This document shows positions 16,163 to 24,658 of a stretch of 64,000 nucleotides of DNA, in pieces. The stretch is from CALLVY01 sp937899855 (GTDB taxonomy: Bacteria; Bacteroidota; Bacteroidia; Chitinophagales; Saprospiraceae): assembly GCA_039820405.1 (NCBI GenBank), contig JBCBQC010000027.1, forward strand, positions 1 to 64,000, in the 5' to 3' direction. A program made the position numbers and the translations under genes. The stretch's first letter is position 1; each line of letters opens with the position of its first letter. Under the pieces are notes generated by a model. That model was not told where the DNA came from, made no database searches, and worked only from the letters and a program-made list of their open reading frames with translations.

Positions 16163-16492
16163 GTGAAGTACACTTTGTTCTTACTCAGCTTCTGTTGCCT
16201 GGGTCTACTGGCCTGCAACGGTTCGAAAAATACTACGGAAACCCCGGCGGCACCCACGGAAGGACGCAGCGCAAGACCGGGACCACCGCCGGGAGGTCAA
16301 GGGCGTACGCCCAATGTCGACGAACTGCTCCGCCGAATGGATGCCAATGGCAACGGACAACTGGAAAAAGTCGATGTCCGGGGCCCGTTGGCCGATAATT
16401 TTGACCAGGTGGATACCAATCAGGATGGGGTGCTTTCCCGGGAGGAACTGGAAAAAGCCCCACGTCCTCCCCGGGGTTCGCGGGGCAACTGA
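16163..16492 (+). CDS. EF-hand calcium-binding lipoprotein
   Basis: 109 residues if started at GTG 16163 (MKYTLFLLSFCCLGLLAC); TTG 16157 is the alternative and no ATG is available. A lipobox GLLAC is followed by a Pro/Gly-rich linker and two EF-hand loops, DANGNGQLEKVD and DTNQDGVLSREE, both with the 12-residue D-x-N-x-D/N-G spacing. It likely binds calcium at the cell surface. It is the last gene of the sigma/YHYH/SCO series, 100 bp after SCO. Confidence 0.82.
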   Translation: MKYTLFLLSFCCLGLLACNGSKNTTETPAAPTEGRSARPGPPPGGQGRTPNVDELLRRMDANGNGQLEKVDVRGPLADNFDQVDTNQDGVLSREELEKAPRPPRGSRGN

Positions 16493-16501
16493 GGGGAAGC
16501 T

Positions 16502-16981
16502 TTAACGCTTTTTGGGTCGGTATTGCGTACGGATCAGTTCCTGTGCTTTGGCTACTTGTAGATCGATGTTTTTAATATCCTTGATGCTGTGGATGACGTG
16601 GCGTTTTTTGCCCATCGACAGGCTTTCGTACTGCTCCCGGAGTTCGGGATCCTGATCCAAGAGGACGGTCAGCACCTCTGGTACGGCCACCCCCAGGGGA
16701 TCGGGATCGATGTGGATGGCGAAGCGTAGGTCGTCGCCGAGGGCTTTGCCCACCTTCTTGAGGTTTTGGCGATTGAGGATGATAAAAAAGTTGCCATCAC
16801 CGAGGTGGTTAAGTCCGCAGCGGAAGGACAGTTCCCCTTCCAATTCGCAGATCAGTCGGGTCTTGCGTTGCTGGGGAAATTGGTCGACCGTTTCGGCCGT
16901 CAGGACCACGTAAAAGTAGCTGCCCCGCAGCTTGGGCAGTTGGCGAATGACTTGTTCATCACGGTAGTGAGGTTCCGACAT
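16502..16981 (-). CDS. DUF1905/OmdA-like (YdeI/OmpD-associated) protein
   Basis: 159 residues. The first part resembles DUF1905, a small beta-barrel (KLRGSYFYVVLTAETVDQFP, FRCGLNHLGDGNFFIILNRQ). The C-terminus resembles the bacteriocin-protection OmdA helix pair (REQYESLSMGKKRHVIHSIK, VAKAQELIRTQY). Relatives are linked to antimicrobial-peptide resistance in enterobacteria, but no mechanism is known. There is no signal peptide, so the protein is cytoplasmic. It converges with the EF-hand gene with only 9 bp between stops. Confidence 0.72.
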   Translation of the reverse strand: MSEPHYRDEQVIRQLPKLRGSYFYVVLTAETVDQFPQQRKTRLICELEGELSFRCGLNHLGDGNFFIILNRQNLKKVGKALGDDLRFAIHIDPDPLGVAVPEVLTVLLDQDPELREQYESLSMGKKRHVIHSIKDIKNIDLQVAKAQELIRTQYRPKKR

Positions 16982-17103
16982 GGAAGAAGGTTTGGCTTGG
17001 TGGATTTGGCAATGGCTCGTCGAGCTACGTACAGGTTAACAGCCCGCGACGACAATCGTTTACCCAATCCCCCAAGCCTCCCATTTTTTCTCCGACCTAC
17101 TGC

Positions 17104-18870
17104 CTACTGACAGCAAGCCGAGCAGTAGCCCCGGTGGATCGACCGCAGTTCGTCCGCATTTGCGGCATCCATCTCGTAGGCGCGCCAGGCGGGCAATACC
17201 TTGGCGTCAATCCAATTCCAGCGGTCGGCCAAAAAGTCGATTTTCTTGTCGGAGGGAAAGGCATCGTTGCTGCCCGGTACGGGGGAGACGAGTTTGTTCG
17301 TCAGGGTTTGTACCGTTGGCCAGAGGAAGGGATGGGGATTGTAGATGGCAGACTGGAGGATGTTCTGCTGCTCGTGGTACAGCAAGTCGCGGTTGCCCGC
17401 CCAGATGTTCTCCGCATCGTCCTGGGAAATTTTCAGCCAAGCCCGGTACTCGTCAATTCCAATCCCCCCGAGACAGTAAATTTTTTCCATCTCCTCCATT
17501 CCCCCCGCTTGAAAAGCCAGGTGTTGCCAAAACAGGTCTTCAAAAACGGCCTCGTTCCCACCCAGGATACTCGCCTGAAATTCCTCCAGGCCATCGGGAA
17601 TAATGACGCGCCAGTAATCGAGGTCGACACTTTCCTCCCCGATGATGCCCGATACGATGGCCGCTAGTCCTGCCCATTTGAACTTGGTGGGGTTCTGGTG
17701 GTAAATATCGGCGTAAGCGCAGGTGATCCGATCGTTGGGAGTGGGCAAATTGGCGTTCCGTGGGAAGTTGTTGCGGTACTTGACCGCTTCGGCCTTCCAG
17801 GTCTCCACCGGATCCGAGGCCACGGTTTCGGAACAACCACATTCGGGTTCGCGGCTATCCAGACTACCGGAATTTTCAAAAGTCAAACGCGTTTGGAAAG
17901 GCAGTACTACCGGATAATCCTCCGACAAGTTGAGGTCGAGCGTACCCCCCAAGCTCGTGCCCGGCTGCCAATCGCCGACGCGATTTTTCACTTCCAAGCG
18001 GATCTTGTAAAAACGGGCTTCCCCGTGGAGCAAATCCCCCAGCGAACTGTACAGCGAAATCAATTGCAGGGCATCCGCCGCTAACATCACGGCGCCCCCC
18101 GTCCGGAAGGCAATCTCGGACAGCACCGACTCGTCGACACCTTCACTCAGCCCCACCGTGTAAATGCTCACCCCGTTTTGGCAAGCCAATTCCACCAGGG
18201 CATCGATCGACACCCCACCGTGAGTATCCTGCCCATCCGTAAAGGCGATGATGGCCTTGTTGTCGTTCTTGCCTTCATCCGCCACGAAGGGAATCAGATT
18301 GTAAATGGCTTGATAGAGCGGCGTCCCACCTTCCGCCTGCCCAGCCAGCGATTGGATGACGGCAGCCAGGCTAGGCGGATCGTCCCCGAAGGACTCCAGC
18401 AATTCGTAGGGCCGCTGATAGTTGCCACTCGCCGAGAAAGCAGCGACGGCCGCCTCATCGCCCCCGTCGAGCAGTTCGACAAAGCTGCGCCCCGCTACCA
18501 CGCGATCGTCGCGGGGATCCGTCGAATTGATCGACCCCGACTGGTCGAACAGCAGCCCCGCGGAATAGGGTCCCACCAACTCGTCCGCTTCCTCGCTCAC
18601 GCTCAGGATGCGGTAGCTCAAATCCGAACCACCCGTGGTCAGGGAAAAGTACTCCGCCCCCAGCCCTTCGATAAAGCTACCGAAGTGATCAACGGCAAAT
18701 ACCTTCATTTCCAGTTCCAAGATATTGCCCGTTGTATTGACGATGTTGACGCTTTGTACCCCACCGGCGGGGACGCCTTCCAAGTCGGGCACCAGTTCGT
18801 TGAATTCTTTTTGACAAGCGGAAAGACTGAGCAAGAGCAGCAGTAGGAAAAGTTGGGGGATGGTTTTCAT
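17104..18870 (-). CDS. VWA-domain surface lipoprotein
   Basis: 588 residues from ATG 18870 (MKTIPQLFLLLLLLSLSAC, lipobox LSAC). A von Willebrand A domain spans about 90-290 with the MIDAS motif GLLFDQSGSI and the later FTDGQDTHGG. The domain should bind a divalent cation and protein ligands outside the cell. The C-terminal 250 residues contain aromatic-rich helices (WAGLAAIVSGIIGEESVDLD, YHEQQNILQSAI) and end in CSACCQ, with no known family. The gene follows the beta-barrel gene on the same strand with a 37-bp gap and may be expressed with it. Confidence 0.85.
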   Translation of the reverse strand: MKTIPQLFLLLLLLSLSACQKEFNELVPDLEGVPAGGVQSVNIVNTTGNILELEMKVFAVDHFGSFIEGLGAEYFSLTTGGSDLSYRILSVSEEADELVGPYSAGLLFDQSGSINSTDPRDDRVVAGRSFVELLDGGDEAAVAAFSASGNYQRPYELLESFGDDPPSLAAVIQSLAGQAEGGTPLYQAIYNLIPFVADEGKNDNKAIIAFTDGQDTHGGVSIDALVELACQNGVSIYTVGLSEGVDESVLSEIAFRTGGAVMLAADALQLISLYSSLGDLLHGEARFYKIRLEVKNRVGDWQPGTSLGGTLDLNLSEDYPVVLPFQTRLTFENSGSLDSREPECGCSETVASDPVETWKAEAVKYRNNFPRNANLPTPNDRITCAYADIYHQNPTKFKWAGLAAIVSGIIGEESVDLDYWRVIIPDGLEEFQASILGGNEAVFEDLFWQHLAFQAGGMEEMEKIYCLGGIGIDEYRAWLKISQDDAENIWAGNRDLLYHEQQNILQSAIYNPHPFLWPTVQTLTNKLVSPVPGSNDAFPSDKKIDFLADRWNWIDAKVLPAWRAYEMDAANADELRSIHRGYCSACCQ

Positions 18871-18907
18871 GGTTGTCTTTTTTGAGTTAAGCCCGAATGC
18901 GGGGCGT

Positions 18908-19573
18908 TTAGGAAAGGTAAAAGGCCAGGCCAAATTTTAGCCCCGCGGTCGTATTGCGCCCCCATTCGAGGTAAGCGCCCATCTTGGGTTTGAAATAATA
19001 GCGGGCCCCGATGAGGAAGTGGGGCGTTACTTGATCGTTGGCCACCCGACGGTCGGTATTGGTAAGTACCATCCGGCGGTAGGTGGCTCCGAGGGCCAGG
19101 TAGGGATCGAGTTTTTCCAGGACGTTAAAATGGTAAGCGGCGTGCAAACCTCCCGTGTAGTAGCGATACTGGTAGTTGAATACCGGCACCTTCCACATTT
19201 GCGTACCCACCGAAAGCCCCACACCCACGTTCTCCCAGACTTGACGTTCGTACATCAAGTGCAGGGCGGGCAAAAAGGTCTTGACGTCAACCTGATCCAG
19301 TTCGGCGGCCCGGCCCGCCACATCGACGGTACCCACCACTCCCGTTCCCACTTGGATGATGGAACTCCGCCGCTCAAAGTGATAGGGCTCGGAAAACAGC
19401 GATTGCCAATCCCAGTAGTTCGCCCGGGAAGGGGTTAGGGGTGTCGTTCTTTCAAGGGAGTACTGCCCCTGGGCAGCACTCAAAAAGGGCAGTGCGCCGA
19501 GGAGAAAGAAGAGAAAAAAACGACTCCACCGCAGGGAAGGTAAAGATGGGATGGGGGGCTTACTACTGGTCAT
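18908..19573 (-). CDS. Outer-membrane beta-barrel protein
   Basis: 221 residues from ATG 19573. A signal peptide (WSRFFLFFLLGALPFLSAAQ) precedes alternating hydrophobic/polar strands ending in aromatic residues (VFNYQYRYYTGGLHAAYHFN, MGAYLEWGRNTTAGLKFGLA) and closes on the terminal strand GLKFGLAFYLS, the usual signature of small OmpA/OmpW-sized barrels inserted by BamA. Its function is not known. It precedes the VWA lipoprotein gene on the same strand. Confidence 0.8.
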   Translation of the reverse strand: MTSSKPPIPSLPSLRWSRFFLFFLLGALPFLSAAQGQYSLERTTPLTPSRANYWDWQSLFSEPYHFERRSSIIQVGTGVVGTVDVAGRAAELDQVDVKTFLPALHLMYERQVWENVGVGLSVGTQMWKVPVFNYQYRYYTGGLHAAYHFNVLEKLDPYLALGATYRRMVLTNTDRRVANDQVTPHFLIGARYYFKPKMGAYLEWGRNTTAGLKFGLAFYLS

Positions 19574-19760
19574 GGTCCGTGCTAATTTTAGGGTTCGAAA
19601 GTCTCGCTCGCATATCCTGGCCAGGCAAAGTCGCGTGAGGACTTTCCAGACCGAATGGGGATCGAGTGGTGAATCGAAAGTAAGCCTTTGGAGGAGCAAT
19701 TCTAAAAATCGGCAGGGCAATCCACGGCGGGAGCTCAAAAATCAGTGTATATGATGAAGC

Positions 19761-22103
19761 CTAATTCATCATTGTTGACGACTGGGCGGGCACTATCCGA
19801 ACCCGTACCGATTTGGAGGTGGGGGTCCGGCTGATGTCGGCGATGCTATCGATGGGAACGAGCGAATTGGCCTCCGGGAAATAGGTCGCCACACAACCAC
19901 GGGGAATGTCGTACTTCACCACGATAAAACGCGGCTCGCGACGCAACTCGCCGTCGTAGGTACTCGTGAGGTCCACCACCGTTCCCGCCTTGAGTTCCAG
20001 CCGGGCCATGTCACGGCCGTTCATCAACACCACCCGGCGCTCGTTGTAAATGCCCCGGTAGCGATCGTGGAGGCCGTAGATCGTCGTATTGTACTGATCG
20101 TGACTCCGCAGGGTCATCATCAATAGCTCGTCGGCAGCGAGGGCTTCGCGTACCGGACTCAGTTGTTCGTTGACCGTAAAATTCGCCTTGCGGTTGGTCG
20201 TCGTCCATTGCCGATTGCGGGCGCCATTGGGCAGGTAAAAACCATCCGGCTGGCGCACCCGGCGGTTGTAATCCTCAAAGCCGGGAATGATCGCTTCGAT
20301 GTGCTCGCGGATCCGATCGTAGTCGCGCGCCATGACAGCGTAATCGACACTGCTGTCGGGCAAAGTAGCTTCCGCTAGACGACAGATGATTTGCACTTCA
20401 CTCAGCAGGTTGGGCGCGGCGGGCAAATTGAGGCCCCGTGAGGTGTGGACTTGCCCCATGGAATTTTCGACGCTGACTAATTGGACCTTGCCACTATGAA
20501 CGTCCTGCTCCGACCGCACCTTGCAAGGCAGCATCAGCGCGGTACGACCGTGGACGAGGTGACTGCGATTGAGCTTGGTGGATACCTGGACGGTCAGTTC
20601 ACAGCTTTGGAGGGCCCGCGCGGTAAAAAGGGTATCGGGAGTGGCGGAGAGAAAATTGCCGCCCAGCGCCATAAAGACCCGGGCCCGCCCTTCGTGCATG
20701 GCCCGGATGCTGGCCACCACGTCGTAACCGTGGGCACTCGGCGCCACAAAACCGAAGCGACGGCGAATACCTTCCAGCAAAAAAGCCGGAGGTTTTTCCC
20801 AAATGCCTACCGTGCGATCGCCCTGGACGTTGGAGTGTCCCCGCACCGGACAGGTGCCGCCACCGGGGATGCCCACGCTGCCCTTGAGCAAAAGCAGATT
20901 GACAATCTCGCGAATCGTTTGTACCGCATTCCGGTGTTGGGTCACCCCCATCGCCCAGCAGATGATGATCTTTTTACGCGTGGCGATCAGCTCGACACTG
21001 GCCTCCACCGACGCCCTACTCAATCCCGTTGCTGCGATGAGCTCGTCTACCGAGTAGTCGGCCAAGCTCGCGGTAAAGTCTGCGTAGCCCGCCGTCTGCG
21101 TACGAATAAACTCCTGATCAAAAACGGTACCGGGCGCTGCTTTTTCGCGCTCCCACAAGAGCAGCAGGATGGCCTTGAACAGGGCCAAGTCGCGATTGAC
21201 CTGTACCTGCAGGTACAAATCGCTGAGCCTTTGTCCCCCACTCAACAACGAGCTAGGACTTTGCGGATCGACGAAGGTATGGAGGCCCGCCTCCTGCAGG
21301 GGATTGATGCTGATGATCTTGGCGCCCCCTTGCTTCGCCTTAGCCAGGGCGGAGAGCATCCGCGGGTGATTGGTCCCGGGGTTTTGTCCAACGACGATCA
21401 CCAAATCGGTACGGTAAAAATCTTCCAGCGTCACCGAGCCCTTACCAATTCCCAGGGTTTGGGAAAGGGCCGCTCCACTCGACTCGTGACACATGTTGCT
21501 ACAATCGGGAAGGTTGTTGGTGCCCAGGTCCCGCGCAAAAAGTTGGTAGGAGAAAGCCGCCTCGTTACTGGCGCGACCGGAAGTATAGAAGATGGCTTCG
21601 TCGGGGGAATGGAGGGCCCGCAAGTTTTCCGCTATCTTGGCGAAGGCCGCCTCCCAACTGAGGGGACGGTAATGCTTTTGTCCCGGCTCTAAAATCAGGG
21701 GTTCGACCAAGCGGCCACTTTTCCCCAATTCATAGTCCGACCACTGGGACAGTTCGGCTACGGAATAGCGCGCAAAGAAATCCGCGCCGATCCGTTTGCG
21801 CGTTCCCTCCTCGGCTACTGCCTTCGCGCCATTCTCACAATATTCCCCAATCCGGGAACGCTTCCCCGTTTTGGGATCGGGCCAGGCACAACCGGGACAA
21901 TCGAAGCCGCCCGACTGGTTGAGCTTCGCGAGGGTTTTGATCGTTTTTACCAAGCCCATTTCCTCAAAGCCGTGTTGCAGCGCCGAACGCACCGCCGGAA
22001 TCCCTCCCGCTCGATCTTTGGGATCCGTCACCTGGAGCCCCGTAAAGCTAGGCGAGGTGCGCGGATTGATTTTCTCCGTAGTCTTTGGTGCCTCGTCTTT
22101 CAT
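19761..22103 (-). CDS. FdhF/YdeP-family molybdopterin oxidoreductase
   Basis: 780 residues from ATG 22103 (MKDEAPKTTEKINPR). It has the N-terminal segment GFDCPGCAWPDPKTGKRS of the YdeP group, the molybdopterin domain motif FYTSGRASNEAAFSYQLFAR, the DCSNMCHESSG loop where formate dehydrogenases place their Mo ligand, MGVTQHRNAVQTIREIVNLL and a C-terminal molydopterin-dinucleotide-binding barrel (MTLRSHDQYNTTIYGLHDRY). The classical N-terminal 4Fe-4S Cys motif is absent. YdeP relatives are associated with acid resistance; the true substrate is unknown. The two following genes, a DUF7009-like gene and fdhD, fit a formate-dehydrogenase-type maturation set. It is cytoplasmic, with no Tat signal. 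Confidence 0.92.
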   Translation of the reverse strand: MKDEAPKTTEKINPRTSPSFTGLQVTDPKDRAGGIPAVRSALQHGFEEMGLVKTIKTLAKLNQSGGFDCPGCAWPDPKTGKRSRIGEYCENGAKAVAEEGTRKRIGADFFARYSVAELSQWSDYELGKSGRLVEPLILEPGQKHYRPLSWEAAFAKIAENLRALHSPDEAIFYTSGRASNEAAFSYQLFARDLGTNNLPDCSNMCHESSGAALSQTLGIGKGSVTLEDFYRTDLVIVVGQNPGTNHPRMLSALAKAKQGGAKIISINPLQEAGLHTFVDPQSPSSLLSGGQRLSDLYLQVQVNRDLALFKAILLLLWEREKAAPGTVFDQEFIRTQTAGYADFTASLADYSVDELIAATGLSRASVEASVELIATRKKIIICWAMGVTQHRNAVQTIREIVNLLLLKGSVGIPGGGTCPVRGHSNVQGDRTVGIWEKPPAFLLEGIRRRFGFVAPSAHGYDVVASIRAMHEGRARVFMALGGNFLSATPDTLFTARALQSCELTVQVSTKLNRSHLVHGRTALMLPCKVRSEQDVHSGKVQLVSVENSMGQVHTSRGLNLPAAPNLLSEVQIICRLAEATLPDSSVDYAVMARDYDRIREHIEAIIPGFEDYNRRVRQPDGFYLPNGARNRQWTTTNRKANFTVNEQLSPVREALAADELLMMTLRSHDQYNTTIYGLHDRYRGIYNERRVVLMNGRDMARLELKAGTVVDLTSTYDGELRREPRFIVVKYDIPRGCVATYFPEANSLVPIDSIADISRTPTSKSVRVRIVPAQSSTMMN

Positions 22104-22105
22104 TA

Positions 22106-22501
22106 TTACAGCTTGTGTTGGTTTTCCAAGGGATGGGGAAATTGATCGCCTTCGTCTTCGTGGGGCCTTTGGTGCAGACACTGGAAATCCTTTTCCACCA
22201 GAATAAACAAAGGATCGTCCGCTCGTCCGGTACTGAGCGAGGTTGCGGCGTTTTGAAAACCCACGCGATTCGTCTCGGTCCACTCCTCCGCGATGCCCAT
22301 TGGTACCTTCACCAAGATCTCGTGATCGCGATAGTGAGCCTGTACGGTGGTAGCCCCCTCGTCGCGAACCAGAGCGTAATGCAGTTGGTGCTGCGGATTG
22401 AAATGCAAGGTGCTACCGACGTAGCCCTCCCGGGCGAAGCGTTCCACTTCGGGTTGGGTGAGGCGGAGGCGAATGGTATTGGCTTTGATTCTTATTTTCA
22501 T
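22106..22501 (-). CDS. DUF7009-like small protein between molybdoenzyme and fdhD
   Basis: 131 residues, starting MKIRIKANTIRLRLTQPEVE. The beta-rich sequence (STLHFNPQHQLHYALVRDEG, YRDHEILVKVPMGIAEEWTE) matches small proteins I recall as DUF7009 next to molybdoenzyme genes in Bacteroidota. No catalytic motif is visible; the end is His/Glu rich (CLHQRPHEDEGDQFPH). The gene overlaps fdhD by four bases (ATGA) and is two bases from the molybdoenzyme start, so the three are surely one operon and a role in maturation is likely. Confidence 0.7.
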   Translation of the reverse strand: MKIRIKANTIRLRLTQPEVERFAREGYVGSTLHFNPQHQLHYALVRDEGATTVQAHYRDHEILVKVPMGIAEEWTETNRVGFQNAATSLSTGRADDPLFILVEKDFQCLHQRPHEDEGDQFPHPLENQHKL

Positions 22502-23358
22502 GATGATACCGTTGTGGCGGAAAAATCCCCCGTGTAAATATTGACCCCTCTCCGTTTGATAAAACCCACCAGGGCCATGCCGTACTCTTCGGCGAGGGCC
22601 ACGGCCAGATTGGAGGGCGCTCCCACGGCTCCCATCATCCCCAGTCCCGCCACCACCGACTTTTGCACCAATTCAAAGCCCGCCCGACCACTCACGATGA
22701 TACAGTACTCGCGTAGCGGCAACCAGCCGCGGATCAGGGCTGCGCCAATCAGCTTATCCACGGCATTGTGGCGGCCGACGTCTTCGTAGAGCAGTAGCAA
22801 TTGGCCGTCGGCATCGAACAAGCCCGCCGCGTGGATGCTGCCGGTACGTTGGAAGACCACCTGTTGCTGGCGCAGGGTTTCTGTGAGGGTGTACAAGGCC
22901 GACGGATGGAGGCAGGGAGTAGCCGGAGCCTGGTGCTTGACCGTTGGGGGCACTTGTACCGCCTCGATGGAAGCCCGGCCACAGAGGCCACAGCTGGAGT
23001 TGCGGTAGGAGTGGCCGCGGAGACGTTGGGTATCGACATCGACGCCGGCGCGGAGTTGGACGCGGACCACATTGCCCCGGTGAGCGGCCTTCTCGGTTTG
23101 GCAGTAGCGAATCGACTGAATGTCGCGGTAGCTGTGGAGGAGGCCTTCGGTAAAAAGAAAACCCACGGCCAGTTCGAAGTCGTCGCCGGGAGTACGCATG
23201 GTCACGGCAATCCGTTCTTCGGGGTCTTGATCGGGCCGGTGGACAGCCAGGCGAATTTCCAACGGCTCCTCTACCGTCAGATCGTCTTCGACGGTCCGCA
23301 CTTGGGAGGGCGAAAACTTGGTGATGGTCCGGGATTCGACGGCGCTACGGGAAGTCAT
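22498..23358 (-). CDS. fdhD: FdhD formate dehydrogenase sulfurtransferase
   Basis: 286 residues. FdhD transfers sulfur from the desulfurase IscS to the molybdenum cofactor, required for activity of formate-dehydrogenase-type enzymes. The catalytic loop CxxC is present (RNSSCGLCGRASIEAV), as are DDFELAVGFLFTEGLL, FQRTGSIHAAGLFDADGQLL, EDVGRHNAVDKLIGAAL and the C-terminal VSGRAGFELVQKSVVAGLGM. It is the first gene of the operon, upstream of the DUF7009-like and FdhF/YdeP genes. The promoter should lie in the repeat-bearing gap 23359-23802. Confidence 0.95.
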   Translation of the reverse strand: MTSRSAVESRTITKFSPSQVRTVEDDLTVEEPLEIRLAVHRPDQDPEERIAVTMRTPGDDFELAVGFLFTEGLLHSYRDIQSIRYCQTEKAAHRGNVVRVQLRAGVDVDTQRLRGHSYRNSSCGLCGRASIEAVQVPPTVKHQAPATPCLHPSALYTLTETLRQQQVVFQRTGSIHAAGLFDADGQLLLLYEDVGRHNAVDKLIGAALIRGWLPLREYCIIVSGRAGFELVQKSVVAGLGMMGAVGAPSNLAVALAEEYGMALVGFIKRRGVNIYTGDFSATTVSS

Positions 23359-23500
23359 GGCTGGGCGTACTGGTTTTCGTCAAGATACTAATTATTGGAA
23401 TAAATCGCGGGAACGAGGCGAAGGGGGAAGGAGGGGGGCAAAGGGAGGGCGGCGAAAGGGGGAATTTTGGGGGGAAGATACAGTGGGGGCCGCAGGGGGT

Positions 23501-23699
23501 GGGCCCACCCTCTAGGCGCCGACAAAACGACGCCCCTTTGCGGCCACCGTACCAAGGCACAGCTCCGCTACCCAGACCCAGAGTCACTAACTCTGTCCGC
23601 AGTCGAAAACCGAATCTTTCCACACTCGAGAATTAGACCCCGATACGTATCGGGGCGATACATTGACGCTTTCAAGGATGCGATTCCATAAATTTTTAG
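23501..23699. repeat. Dispersed ~190-bp repeat, copy A
   Basis: This segment of the 444-bp gap between the SDR gene and fdhD aligns collinearly with 54684-54872. The 24 bases ggcacagctccgctacccag... at 23556-23579 are identical to 54740-54763, and scattered blocks match on both sides, down to the terminal attccataaa. A perfect 18-bp palindrome (23638-23655, ccccgatacgtatcgggg) occurs only in this copy. No open frame is shared, so it is a noncoding repeat family. The rest of the gap (23359-23500) is G/A-rich and shows no gene. Confidence 0.7.
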
Positions 23700-23802
23700 A
23701 AAAAAGTTTTCCACAATCCCCATAAATCACTCATTAACAAATACTTAGCACACCAAAAAAAATAACCTTTTTAAAAGCTTTGAATTTTCTCCTCCGGCAA
23801 CA

Positions 23803-24582
23803 TCAGGGCAACTCCTGCATCTTGCGGATTTGTTGGAGCAGGACTTTCTTGGGCGTGAGTGGAATGGTTCGCATCATCATCCGCTGGCCAAAGGTCAGCC
23901 CGGCCATGACGTCGAGCTTGCCGGCCAGCATCCCATCGTAACCCGTCTGAGCCACCTCCCGAGCGCTAAACGGATGTTTAAACAGCTCGGTTTTATCCAT
24001 CCCCGAAGTCTGGGCAAATTCCGTCTCGGTAGCGCCGGGCAATAGGGCCGTGACCGTCACCTGGGTATCGTGCAGTTCTTCGGCGATGGCATTGCTAAAG
24101 GAAGTCACGTAGGCTTTGGTCGCGAAGTAGACGGCTTGTAAGGGGCCCGGGAGTAGGCTGGCGGTTGAAGAGACGTTGAGGATTTTTCCCACATTGCGTT
24201 GGACCATACCAGGAAGGAAAAAACGGGTCAGGGCGGTCAGGGCTACAATATTGAGGTTGATCATGGTCAGGTCGGTGGCCCAGTCCCGTTCGTGAAACTT
24301 TCCCCGGCCGCCAAAACCAGCATTGTTGATCAGGTAATCCACCGTCACCCCGGCCGCTTGCGTCGCGTCGTAGACCTCCTGTGCCGCCGCGGGCTGGGCC
24401 AGGTCCTTGACCAGTACCAGTACCCGCACCCCATATTGCTTTTCCAAGTCCGCCTTGAGTGCGTTCAATTTATCCGCCCGCCGAGCCACGATGACCAGGT
24501 CGCCCCCCGTTGCGGCGTGAATCTGGGCCAGTTCCTTTCCAATGCCACTGCTGGCGCCGGTGATTAAAGCTACTTTTTGCAT
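23803..24582 (-). CDS. Short-chain dehydrogenase/reductase
   Basis: 259 residues from ATG 24582. Cofactor motif TGASSGIG at residues 8-15, NNAGFGG, catalytic Ser in NVSSTASLLPG and YFATK (YxxxK with F/A variation, Y-F-A-T-K) followed by AYVTSFSNAIAEELHDTQV. The hydrophobic C-terminal extension (KKVLLQQIRKMQELP) is typical of the DltE/ketoacyl-reductase-like group. It reduces or oxidises an unknown carbonyl/alcohol with NAD(P). It stands alone between OmpA and fdhD operons. Confidence 0.9.
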   Translation of the reverse strand: MQKVALITGASSGIGKELAQIHAATGGDLVIVARRADKLNALKADLEKQYGVRVLVLVKDLAQPAAAQEVYDATQAAGVTVDYLINNAGFGGRGKFHERDWATDLTMINLNIVALTALTRFFLPGMVQRNVGKILNVSSTASLLPGPLQAVYFATKAYVTSFSNAIAEELHDTQVTVTALLPGATETEFAQTSGMDKTELFKHPFSAREVAQTGYDGMLAGKLDVMAGLTFGQRMMMRTIPLTPKKVLLQQIRKMQELP

Positions 24583-24658
24583 GTTTGCTTTTGATTTGGT
24601 GAGTGACGCTGAAGATAGGCAATCCGGATGGATTTGCGGGGCTAGTGCTGGCAAAGGT

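Noticed and set aside
20481..21692. A 403-codon frame antisense to the molybdoenzyme gene
   Set aside because: Composition of an antisense shadow; the minus strand has full molybdopterin motifs.
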